A DNA stretch of 5,474 bases from the NCBI GenBank assembly GCA_017452035.1, contig JAFTNE010000209.1:1-5474 (forward strand), read 5' to 3'. Below the pieces are notes generated by a model, which searched no databases, had not been told where the DNA came from, and was given only the letters and a program-made list of their open reading frames with translations. Below are positions 1 to 5,474 of this stretch, in pieces. The position numbers and the translations under genes were made by a program. Numbering within the stretch: the first letter of the stretch is position 1; each line of letters begins with the position of its first letter. This DNA is from Clostridia bacterium. Its GTDB lineage: Bacteria; Bacillota; Clostridia; Christensenellales; CAG-314.

Positions 1-40
1 AACTATACCCACAAGGTGCAACACAAAAAGGCCAGTTTTA

Positions 41-54
41 GAGCAAAATTGCTC
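41..54. repeat. 14-bp inverted repeat downstream of rpe
   Basis: GAGCAA and TTGCTC are exact reverse complements separated by two A residues. Flanking TTTT (36-39) and AAAA (55-58) can extend the pairing if one base at 40 bulges out. It lies 78 bases beyond the rpe stop. Neither strand has a T-run directly after the stem; the nearest on the minus strand begins about 11 bases past it. A standard intrinsic terminator is therefore not supported. It could be a weak or Rho-assisted 3' end, an operator-like dyad for a gene to the left of the window, or chance in AT-rich DNA. The rest of 1-131 shows no convincing gene, tRNA or riboswitch. Confidence 0.3.
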
Positions 55-131
55 AAAATGGGTAAATTTTGCATATTATGTGTGTAATAGTATTCTCGCT
101 TTAATTGATTTTTGTAGTTGTTTGGAAATTT

Positions 132-773
132 TTAGCACTTGCGAAGTTGTTCGATGGCTTGCTTGCGATTATCTGCATTGAACACTGCCGAGCCTGCAAC
201 AAGCACATCTGCACCAGCTTGGATAACCTTTTGACAGGTGGAAAAGTTTACTCCACCATCCACTTCGATAAGTACGTCAGGGAAAAGCTCGCGAGCTTTT
301 TCTATCTTTTGCAAACTTTCCTCAATGAAGGCTTGACCACCAAAACCAGGCTCAACAGACATTACCAAAAGCAAATCGAACATGCCTTTGTATGGTAGCA
401 ACTGTTCAACGGGGGTATTTGGCTTGATGGATAGGCCAACCTTTTTACCACACTTTTTGATTAGATCAATTGTGCCAACAACGTCGTCTGTTGCCTCAAT
501 GTGGAACGTGATAATGTCAGCACCAGCTTTGGCAAATTGTTCAACGTAGCGTTTTGGCTCTACTATCATCAAATGCACGTCAAGAGGCAAAACAACGCAC
601 TTGCGTATGCTATAAACAATGGGCATACCAAACGTCATGTTTGGCACAAACATTCCGTCCATAACGTCACAGTGAATCCAGTCGGCACCACTTTTGTGCA
701 GTGATTTGCACTCTTGCTCGAGTCGAGCAAAGTCGGCAGTAAGTATTGATGGGCTAATAAAAACTTTTTTCAT
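132..773 (-). CDS. rpe: Ribulose-phosphate 3-epimerase
   Basis: This 213-residue protein interconverts D-ribulose 5-phosphate and D-xylulose 5-phosphate in the cytosolic pentose phosphate pathway. It is a complete single-domain TIM barrel of normal family length. The N-terminal SPSILTADF (7-15) is typical of the family. The expected metal ligands are His34 and Asp36 (IHCDVMDG, 33-40), His67 (DVHLM) and Asp172 (EVDGG); by family knowledge Asp36 and Asp172 are also the acid/base pair. The phosphate- and loop-forming segments SIKPNTP (115-121), MSVEPGFGGQ (138-147) and AGSAVF (193-198) are present. The start is ATG with AAGGA 4 bases upstream. It follows rsgA, as is common in Bacillota, but after a 170-base gap, so it may be partly independent of the upstream genes. 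In many relatives a thiamine pyrophosphokinase gene comes next; none is visible in the 131 bases left. No broken or missing key residue is seen. Confidence 0.97.
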   Translation of the reverse strand: MKKVFISPSILTADFARLEQECKSLHKSGADWIHCDVMDGMFVPNMTFGMPIVYSIRKCVVLPLDVHLMIVEPKRYVEQFAKAGADIITFHIEATDDVVGTIDLIKKCGKKVGLSIKPNTPVEQLLPYKGMFDLLLVMSVEPGFGGQAFIEESLQKIEKARELFPDVLIEVDGGVNFSTCQKVIQAGADVLVAGSAVFNADNRKQAIEQLRKC

Positions 774-777
774 AATT

Positions 778-782
778 TCCTT
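778..782 (-). promoter_or_regulatory. Ribosome binding site of rpe
   Basis: AAGGA on the minus strand lies 4 bases before the rpe ATG, a slightly short spacing. Only two bases separate it from the foot of the hairpin at 785-802, so ribosome access could depend on that structure. It supports the chosen rpe start. Confidence 0.6.
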
Positions 783-784
783 TT

Positions 785-802
785 GGCGTCACAATAGACA
801 CC
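785..802 (-). promoter_or_regulatory. Hairpin just upstream of the rpe ribosome binding site
   Basis: In the minus-strand RNA, GGUGUC pairs with GACGCC: six pairs including one G-U wobble, around the six-base loop UAUUGU. The stem ends two bases before the AAGGA site of rpe, and both flanks are A-rich. On the plus strand the same element is followed by five T residues, which resembles a terminator, but there the wobble becomes a C-A mismatch, so the structure favours RNA from the rpe strand. Possible roles are a 5'-end stabiliser, a processing site between rsgA and rpe, or modulation of rpe translation. The pairing is read directly; the function is inferred. Confidence 0.4.
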
Positions 803-832
803 TTTTTATGTAATAGAGATGATATCTCATTG

Positions 833-861
833 CATTTATCTAAGCTAAAACAAACTATCAA
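833..861 (-). promoter_or_regulatory. Weak candidate promoter for rpe
   Basis: On the minus strand TTGATA (856-861) matches the sigma-A -35 consensus at five of six bases. A poor -10 follows: TAAATG at 833-838 with a 17-base spacer (three of six), or GATAAA at 835-840 with a 15-base spacer (four of six). The region is AT-rich, so such matches are expected by chance. The 170-base gap before rpe is the only place inside the window with room for a promoter between genes. No other strong candidate was found in it. Confidence 0.2.
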
Positions 862-943
862 ATGTAACGGATATCCAATAGACAATTAAACATATATTAA
901 AACAATATGCTTCAAGAGAGTATTTGCAAACACGTACAAAGCT

Positions 944-1816
944 TTAATACTGATGTTTTTCGGCATCTTTAAGCTCGTTGTATTCCTCTACATAACGGTC
1001 GTATCGACCTTTGCAAAGAACACCTTGCTCCACTGCCTTTTTGACAGCGCAATCGGGCTCAACGGTATGGGTGCAAGAGGTAAACTTGCAGTCGTGAGAG
1101 ATGGTTACAAAGTCGTCAAGATACAACCTCAGTTCATCCGAGCGAATACCATTGAGATCGCACAACGAAAATCCACAAGTATCTACAACAAAGCCGTCAA
1201 AAACCTTGTGCAAACTGGAGTGGCGTGTTGTGTGGGTACCACGACCAGTTTTGGCAGAAAGACCACCAACTTGCCCCTTTAAGTCGGGCAAAAGCGCATT
1301 CAAAATGGATGTTTTGCCCACTGCCGATTGACCTGCAAAGCACACCACTTTGCCACTGATGTACTCTTTGAGTTTTAGTACCGAATCGTCCATTGCAGAT
1401 ATAGCCAAAATGGTGGCAATTTTGCCGTAGTTATCTTGCACCAGTTGCAATGCATTATTGGGCAAATCGCACTTGTTTACCAAAATTATTGGCTCAATTT
1501 GCTCCTGAAAGCAGTTGATAAGCACCTTGTCAGCGAGGTACAAGTCTGGGCTTGGCTCACTTGCCAAAGTCAAAAAGCAAACGTCAACGTTGGCAATTTC
1601 TGGCCTGTGAAGTTTGTTTTTTCGGGGTAAAATTTCTGTAACAACACCTTTGCCTTTGTGCAAATCTTCAAACTGCACTTTGTCGCCAACAAGCACGTCA
1701 CTATCTTGATAACGGAATTTTTTTGGGGAAAAGCAAGTGTACTTTTTGTCGCCACTCATAACGGTAAAAACGCCACCTACGGCCTTTATTACCGTTCCTG
1801 TAAGGATGTTTTTCAT
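944..1816 (-). CDS. rsgA: Ribosome small subunit-dependent GTPase RsgA (30S maturation)
   Basis: This 290-residue protein is a circularly permuted GTPase (YjeQ/YloQ family) that binds the 30S subunit late in assembly and releases on GTP hydrolysis. The order is an N-terminal OB-fold (about 1-72), the GTPase domain, then a zinc-binding helical tail. The motifs run in permuted order: G4 NKCD (114-117), G1 GQSAVGKTS (162-170), G2 region GRGTHTT (191-197), and G3 DTCGF (212-216). The zinc site is C243-x4-C248-x-H250-x5-C256, as in the family. Two motif changes stand out: the usual DTPGF has Cys for Pro, and G1 has Ala where Gly is usual, though it still fits GxxxxGK[ST]. Length and domain order are normal. 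The ATG start overlaps the rlmN stop as ATGA and is preceded by GGAGG at a 7-base distance, so translational coupling is likely. In many Bacillota a PP2C phosphatase and a PASTA kinase gene sit between rlmN and rsgA; they are absent here. Confidence 0.96.
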   Translation of the reverse strand: MKNILTGTVIKAVGGVFTVMSGDKKYTCFSPKKFRYQDSDVLVGDKVQFEDLHKGKGVVTEILPRKNKLHRPEIANVDVCFLTLASEPSPDLYLADKVLINCFQEQIEPIILVNKCDLPNNALQLVQDNYGKIATILAISAMDDSVLKLKEYISGKVVCFAGQSAVGKTSILNALLPDLKGQVGGLSAKTGRGTHTTRHSSLHKVFDGFVVDTCGFSLCDLNGIRSDELRLYLDDFVTISHDCKFTSCTHTVEPDCAVKKAVEQGVLCKGRYDRYVEEYNELKDAEKHQY

Positions 1817-2853
1817 TGTTTTTCCTCCAGGTAACGTCTACGTAGTTGACCACAAGCGCCTTCGATATCTTGCCCCATTGTTCTACGGCGTGTTGCAGAA
1901 ATGCCAAGTTTCTCGAGATGTTGCAAAAACTTTTTGAGTGTTGACTCGCTTGTGCCTTTGAGACCCGTTTCTTTTACGGGGTTCAAGGCGATAACGTTTA
2001 CGTGGACGGAAATACCACGTAGCAATGATGCCAGTTTTAGCGCGTGTGAGTAGCTGTCGTTTTGACCATCTATCAAGGTGTACTCCACAATGACACGTCG
2101 ACCTGTCTTTTCAAAATAGTACTTGCAAGCATTTACTGCCTCCTCTACCGAGTAGGCATTTGTGATGGGCATAATTTGTTTGCGTTGGTCGTCAAATGCG
2201 TTATGCAAACTAAGTGTAAGATTCAACGAAAAGTCCATTTCGGCAAGCTCTTTCATCTTTGGCACTACGCCACAAGTGGAAAGGGAAATGTTACGTGAAG
2301 AAATGTTGATGCCTTGCTCACTTGTTACAAGGTGCAAAAATTTGATGACGTTATCAAAGTTATCTAGTGGCTCGCCACTACCCATAAGCACAATGTTTGT
2401 AACATATCTGTTTTGGCCGTCACCAAGAGCGTTTACCGAAAGCACTTGACCCAAAATTTCACCAGCCGACAAATTTCGCACCAACCCCCCAAGAGTACTT
2501 GCGCAAAACTTACATCCCATACGGCATCCAACTTGGCTAGATACGCACAATGTGTTGCCATATTTGTACTTCATCAGTACCCCTTCGATAACGTTGCCAT
2601 CATACAGCTCAAACAAAAACTTTTGCGTGCCATCAATTTTGGATGTTAAAGTTTGCACTATTTTTGCCGATACTGCAACGCAGTTTTGTTTTAGTTGCTC
2701 GCGTAATGATTTTGATACATTTGTCATACCGTCAAAATCTACCGACTTGGTGAGCCAACCGAAAATTTGCTTGGCAACAAAGGGCTTAACATTGTAGTTA
2801 GCCGTTAGATAGTCGGTCAATTCTTGAAGGTTGTAGTCTTGCAAAAGTATCAT
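1813..2853 (-). CDS. rlmN: Dual-specificity rRNA/tRNA adenine-C2 methyltransferase RlmN
   Basis: This 346-residue radical-SAM enzyme methylates C2 of A2503 in 23S rRNA and, in characterised homologues, A37 of some tRNAs. The 4Fe-4S motif CxxxCxxC is C110, C114 and C117 (GCRMGCKFCAS). Cys103 (LCVSSQVGC) aligns with E. coli Cys118, and Cys334 (GACGQL) aligns with the Cys355 that is methylated and forms the transient RNA adduct, so both mechanistic cysteines are present. Glu90 sits 13 residues before Cys103, the spacing of E. coli Glu105. GSGEPLDN (158-165) is the SAM-contacting GxGEP segment, and SLHN (215-218) is typical. The Cys334 loop and the family's A2503 target point to RlmN; the resistance enzyme Cfr modifies C8 of the same base and is a close relative, but the housekeeping context favours RlmN. 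The ATG has AAGGA 7 bases upstream and lies 3 bases after the rsmB stop. Confidence 0.96.
   Translation of the reverse strand: MILLQDYNLQELTDYLTANYNVKPFVAKQIFGWLTKSVDFDGMTNVSKSLREQLKQNCVAVSAKIVQTLTSKIDGTQKFLFELYDGNVIEGVLMKYKYGNTLCVSSQVGCRMGCKFCASTLGGLVRNLSAGEILGQVLSVNALGDGQNRYVTNIVLMGSGEPLDNFDNVIKFLHLVTSEQGINISSRNISLSTCGVVPKMKELAEMDFSLNLTLSLHNAFDDQRKQIMPITNAYSVEEAVNACKYYFEKTGRRVIVEYTLIDGQNDSYSHALKLASLLRGISVHVNVIALNPVKETGLKGTSESTLKKFLQHLEKLGISATRRRTMGQDIEGACGQLRRRYLEEKQ
1824..1828 (-). promoter_or_regulatory. Ribosome binding site of rsgA
   Basis: GGAGG on the minus strand lies 7 bases before the rsgA ATG, inside the last codons of rlmN. It is one of the strongest Shine-Dalgarno matches in the window and fixes the rsgA start despite the overlap with rlmN. 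Confidence 0.85.
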
Positions 2854-2856
2854 TTG

Positions 2857-4125
2857 TTATTCCTTGCGTTCTAATACTGCCACAAAAAAGCCTTGGGTGT
2901 TATCTTTATGTGGCAAAAATTGATATGTAGAGTTACCATTTGCGCTTGGATATTGTGGTAAAACAATTGTTCCAAGTGTAAAATTGGGGTTATTTCTCAA
3001 AAATTTACGTATATTTTGTCCATTTTCGTTGTCGAACACTGTACAAGTTGAGTAAACAAGTCTACCACCAACTTTTACATATTTCGAGCAGTTTTGCAAA
3101 ATGTCCTGTTGAAGTTTCATAAGGTTGGAAATATCCAAACTTTCACGGAACAATTTGATATCTGGACGGTTGTTCAAAACGCCAAAGCCACTGCAAGGCA
3201 CATCACACAACACTGTATCAAAGGCACTTTCAAACTCAGCACAAAACTGAGTCATATCCTTGGTGTGAGTTGTAACGTTCACGCCCATACGGCTTGCATA
3301 GGCATTGATAAGCTGTACACGATGCTCGTGTACGTCACATGCAGTAACATCAACGTCTGGTCTGAGTTGTTTTACATAAACAGCTTTACCACCAGGTGCT
3401 GAGCAACAGTCCAAAAAATTGCCATTTGCACCATTTGCGCAAATGTGCGCTATTGCCATACTGGACAAACTTTGAACAGTAAAGTTTCCGTCCAACGTGG
3501 GCAATTTGCCCGTTAGATAGAAAGCATCTTCAAATGGCGTTGGATGCGCTTGGACATTATATGTTTGTTGCACCTTTTGTTCGTCAAAATCACCCACAAA
3601 ACGAGCTGTTGTGCGATTTTCCAACACTGTGGATGCAATTTGTAAAGCTACATCCTTGCCATAGTCTTTGACAAGCTTTTTCAAAGCCCAAAGTGGGTAA
3701 GAATACCTTATAGAACAGTTTTCCACCTCGTCAGTTGGATAGTCGTCAAAGGTATGTATTGTGTTTGCAATGCTTTTCAACGTGGCGTTTACAAAGCCTA
3801 CAATGCGTCTATCTTCGCTAATTTTGGATAGCTCTGCAATGTCGTTTACAACGGCATAACTGGGTATAGATAGCTCCATCAAACAGTAAGTACCCATTTT
3901 GAGGAACAACAACGTGTCCCCCTTGGGCATCTTTTTGACGTACTTAGAAACTACGTAGTTCAGTTTGATGTCGTTATCTAACACACCGTATACAAGCTTT
4001 GTGATAAGAGCCTTGTCTTGTGCTTTACAAAAATTGAGTGTTTTGTTTAGCGCAATGGAAGAAAAAGCTTTTTCGTTGTATACCTGTTGAAGAGTAACAA
4101 AACTTTTTAGAAATGCGTTGTTCAT
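2857..4125 (-). CDS. rsmB: 16S rRNA m5C967 methyltransferase RsmB (Sun/Fmu)
   Basis: This protein of 422 residues (from the ATG at 4125) uses SAM to make 5-methylcytosine at the position equivalent to E. coli 16S C967. The first 130 or so residues form the NusB-like RNA-binding domain (for example KLVYGVLDN near 43-51). The Rossmann methyltransferase domain follows. SAM motif I is CCSAPGGK (240-247) and motif IV is DVPCSG (308-313), whose Cys311 is thought to help release the product. Motif VI is YSTCT (358-362), whose Cys361 is the expected nucleophile. The C-terminal LPHKDNTQGFF is also characteristic. Length is normal. The start is not fully certain: GTGATG offers GTG at 4128 (4-base overlap with fmt) or ATG at 4125 (1-base overlap). 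I chose ATG because GGTGA would directly abut the GTG. Either way the gene is coupled to fmt. Some clostridia carry a zinc protease gene between fmt and rsmB; it is absent here. Confidence 0.95.
   Translation of the reverse strand: MNNAFLKSFVTLQQVYNEKAFSSIALNKTLNFCKAQDKALITKLVYGVLDNDIKLNYVVSKYVKKMPKGDTLLFLKMGTYCLMELSIPSYAVVNDIAELSKISEDRRIVGFVNATLKSIANTIHTFDDYPTDEVENCSIRYSYPLWALKKLVKDYGKDVALQIASTVLENRTTARFVGDFDEQKVQQTYNVQAHPTPFEDAFYLTGKLPTLDGNFTVQSLSSMAIAHICANGANGNFLDCCSAPGGKAVYVKQLRPDVDVTACDVHEHRVQLINAYASRMGVNVTTHTKDMTQFCAEFESAFDTVLCDVPCSGFGVLNNRPDIKLFRESLDISNLMKLQQDILQNCSKYVKVGGRLVYSTCTVFDNENGQNIRKFLRNNPNFTLGTIVLPQYPSANGNSTYQFLPHKDNTQGFFVAVLERKE
2861..2865 (-). promoter_or_regulatory. Ribosome binding site of rlmN
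   Basis: AAGGA on the minus strand lies 7 bases before the rlmN ATG, within the final codons of rsmB. It supports this start and implies that ribosomes ending rsmB translation can reload for rlmN. Confidence 0.75.
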
Positions 4126-5051
4126 CACTCACCCAAGATTTCGCCTACTGTAAACTTTCTTCCACAAAGAAAGGCGTTGATATCCATTGCTTTGGAGTTT
4201 TCGGCCTGCAAGCGAGTGATATACACTGCTTTGCCATCGCCACACATAGCGGCAACGGCTTTTTTGGTGCAAAGTACCACCTGACCAGGAACGCCTTCAA
4301 AATTACCTTCACAAGGGCGCAATGCATGAATTTTAAGGCGTTTACCACCCCAGGTTGTCCAAGCTACTGGGCTTGGGTTCAATGCGCGAACAAGGTTAAT
4401 GATGTCATTGCTTGGCTTGGACCAATCAATTTGCTCCATTTCGGCAGTAATTTTGCCAGAGAAAGTTACCAAACTTTCCTCTTGTGGAGTAAAAGTTGCC
4501 TTACCACTTTCAATAAGGTCAAGCGCCTCAATGATAGCCTCTGCGCCAAGTTGAGAAATACGCTCAAACAGTTCGCCATTTGTTTCGTATGGCAAAATGT
4601 CTAAGGACTTTTTGACAATCATGTCCCCTGCATCCACCTTGCGAACAGTTTGCAAAATGGTAACACCTGTTGTTTTGTATCCCAAAAGTACAGCATATTG
4701 AATGGGCGCAGCACCACGCAAATCGGGCAAAAGCGAGCCATGGATGTTGATGATGCCGTGTGGAGCAATATCAATAACCTCTTGGGACAAAATTTGACCA
4801 TATGCTGCTGTGACCATTATATCTGGCGCAAGGCTTTTGAGCGTTTCTACGCCGTCATGGGATATTTTTTCAAATTGATACAGTGGAATATTGTGTGCCA
4901 AAGCAAATTTTTTGACAGGACAAAACTCCGTCTTGCCCCGCATACCTGCCTTGTCTGGCTGACATACTATTGCAACAACGTCGTGTTTTTGCACTATTTT
5001 TTCCAATGCTGGCACACCAAAATCGGGCGTACCCAAAAATACAATTTTCAT
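4125..5051 (-). CDS. fmt: Methionyl-tRNA formyltransferase
   Basis: This 308-residue protein transfers a formyl group from 10-formyltetrahydrofolate to initiator Met-tRNA. The N-terminal formyltransferase domain opens with MKIVFLGTPDFGVP, a family hallmark. The catalytic triad is Asn102 and His104 (INIHGSLLP, 101-109) and Asp140 (KVDAGD), equivalent to E. coli Asn108, His110 and Asp146. The loop at 32-42 (PDKAGMRGKTE) corresponds to the E. coli loop that recognises the acceptor stem. The C-terminal OB-like domain (about 205-300) shows IDWSKPSNDI and VRALNPSPVAW. The formyl-binding segment reads SLLPDLRGAAPIQ, with Asp where Arg or Lys is common. An in-frame TTG at 5069 would add six residues (MLTEAK), but it lies inside def and upstream of the GAGG site, so I use the ATG at 5051, one base after the def stop. 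The def-fmt pair is the classic formylation/deformylation unit. Confidence 0.97.
   Translation of the reverse strand: MKIVFLGTPDFGVPALEKIVQKHDVVAIVCQPDKAGMRGKTEFCPVKKFALAHNIPLYQFEKISHDGVETLKSLAPDIMVTAAYGQILSQEVIDIAPHGIINIHGSLLPDLRGAAPIQYAVLLGYKTTGVTILQTVRKVDAGDMIVKKSLDILPYETNGELFERISQLGAEAIIEALDLIESGKATFTPQEESLVTFSGKITAEMEQIDWSKPSNDIINLVRALNPSPVAWTTWGGKRLKIHALRPCEGNFEGVPGQVVLCTKKAVAAMCGDGKAVYITRLQAENSKAMDINAFLCGRKFTVGEILGE
4129..4133 (-). promoter_or_regulatory. Ribosome binding site deciding the rsmB start
   Basis: GGTGA on the minus strand matches the 3' part of the extended Shine-Dalgarno consensus (AGGAGGTGAT), which works at short spacing. It touches the GTG codon at 4128 and lies 3 bases before the ATG at 4125. 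The geometry favours the ATG, but the match is weak. Coupling to fmt termination may matter more. Confidence 0.4.
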
Positions 5052-5052
5052 T

Positions 5053-5474
5053 TTAGCCTCGGTCAACAATTTTCTTTATCATTTTGTCAGCAAACAATAT
5101 TCCATCCAAGTGGTCCATCTCGTGCAAGAAAACACGTGCAAAGTAGTCTTCGGCATGTAAAGTTTGCTTGTTACCATATCTATCAAAATACTCAATATCA
5201 ATTTCTTTGGGACGAGCAACCAATCCACGGAAACCCTCCACCGACAAACAGCCTTCGTTATCTACACAACGGCCTTTGCTACTTACTAACTTTGGATTTA
5301 CCAGTTCGAACTTTTGGTCTTCCCACTCGACAATGCAAACACGCTTTAAGATGCCCACTTGTGGAGCAGCAAGGCCCAAACCTTCGGCATGATGCAACGT
5401 TTGCCACATATCGTCAAGTAATTGATGTAGTCTTTCGTCAAATTTTTCCACAGGACGACAAACCTTTTTAAGCA
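5053..5474 (-). CDS. def: Peptide deformylase (5'-truncated by window edge)
   Basis: This metalloenzyme removes the N-formyl group from nascent proteins at the ribosome exit. About 139 residues are visible. The frame is open to the window edge and the first visible codons read LKKVCRPVEKFDERL, as in family members some dozen residues from the start. The GTG at 5451 is therefore an internal Val codon, and the true start lies past 5474. All three family motifs are intact: GLGLAAPQ (visible residues 31-38), EGCLS (73-77, Cys75 metal ligand) and HEMDH (117-121, with His117 and His121 as metal ligands and Glu118 as catalyst). The short C-terminus and EGCLS suggest a bacterial type 1 enzyme. The TAA stop is one base before the fmt ATG. 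The promoter of the gene string would be upstream, outside the window. Confidence 0.96.
   Translation of the reverse strand, partial: LKKVCRPVEKFDERLHQLLDDMWQTLHHAEGLGLAAPQVGILKRVCIVEWEDQKFELVNPKLVSSKGRCVDNEGCLSVEGFRGLVARPKEIDIEYFDRYGNKQTLHAEDYFARVFLHEMDHLDGILFADKMIKKIVDRG
5057..5060 (-). promoter_or_regulatory. Ribosome binding site of fmt
   Basis: GAGG on the minus strand lies 5 bases before the fmt ATG at 5051, within the last codons of def. Because it is downstream of the alternative TTG at 5069, it decides in favour of the ATG and the canonical N-terminus. Confidence 0.75.

Noticed and set aside
61..120. Plus-strand promoter-like boxes such as TATTAT near 73-78
   Set aside because: The matching -35 is poor and spaced too far (19 bases), no plus-strand gene follows, and the sequence is AT-rich enough to give such boxes by chance.
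158..165. GSGEPL in RlmN (protein residues 158-163, not bases) as an unusual variant of GMGEPL
   Set aside because: The second position of GxGEP varies in the family, and Ser there is, as far as I recall, ordinary in clostridial proteins.
785..807. Plus-strand intrinsic terminator (stem followed by five T)
   Set aside because: The plus-strand stem has a central C-A mismatch, no plus-strand gene ends here, and the pairing is better in the minus-strand RNA.
2484..2553. RlmN iron-sulfur region as a Cfr-type antibiotic-resistance methyltransferase
   Set aside because: Cfr shares the cysteine motif, but the gene sits in a conserved housekeeping string with other translation genes and has RlmN-like length and flanking segments.
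4113..4604. 163-codon plus-strand open frame opposite the 3' half of fmt
   Set aside because: It is antisense to the conserved C-terminal domain of Fmt, and its translation shows no motif that I recognise.
5052..5069. Upstream TTG start for fmt adding MLTEAK
   Set aside because: It lies inside def, upstream of the GAGG site that serves the ATG at 5051. Fmt proteins typically begin at MKIVFLGTP.
5449..5451. GTG at 5451 as the def start
   Set aside because: The frame stays open upstream and reads LKKVCRP, matching the family N-terminal region, so the gene runs off the window edge and this codon is an internal Val.
4650..5471. Long (273-codon) open frame on the plus strand opposite def and fmt
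   Set aside because: It lies wholly antisense to two genes with intact catalytic motifs, has no recognisable family features, and its translation looks like a reverse-frame shadow.

Overview
The window is a compact stretch of housekeeping genes, all on the minus strand. In transcription order (right to left) they are def (5' end cut off by the window edge), fmt, rsmB, rlmN, rsgA and rpe. The DNA is AT-rich by eye. The gene order matches the translation and ribosome-maturation cluster of Bacillota, especially Clostridia (typically def-fmt-rsmB-rlmN-prpC-prkC-rsgA-rpe). I infer an uncultured or gut-type clostridial bacterium, but nothing here fixes the species.

Layout: at the right edge, peptide deformylase (5053-5474, start missing) is followed after 1 base by methionyl-tRNA formyltransferase (4125-5051). 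Its stop shares one base with the start of the 16S rRNA m5C methyltransferase gene rsmB (2857-4125). After 3 bases comes rlmN (1813-2853), the radical-SAM 23S rRNA/tRNA m2A methyltransferase, whose TGA stop overlaps the ATG of rsgA (944-1816) as ATGA. Five genes are therefore joined by gaps or overlaps of 1-4 bases, with clear Shine-Dalgarno sequences for most, which suggests one translationally coupled message whose promoter lies beyond position 5474. A 170-base gap, the only sizeable one between genes, separates rsgA from ribulose-phosphate 3-epimerase (rpe, 132-773). It holds a hairpin next to the rpe ribosome binding site and a weak promoter candidate. The last 131 bases after rpe hold no gene that I can see, only a small dyad.

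Functionally, Fmt formylates initiator Met-tRNA and Def removes the formyl group from new proteins. RsmB and RlmN methylate ribosomal RNA (RlmN probably also tRNA), and RsgA is the GTPase checkpoint for 30S maturation. Rpe is the odd member, a pentose-phosphate enzyme that commonly follows rsgA in this phylum.

I see no mobile element, CRISPR array, RNA gene or defence system. The points most worth a second look are the absence of the usual prpC-prkC phosphatase/kinase pair between rlmN and rsgA, a Cys in place of the usual Pro in the RsgA G3 motif (DTCGF for DTPGF), and the hairpin in front of rpe.
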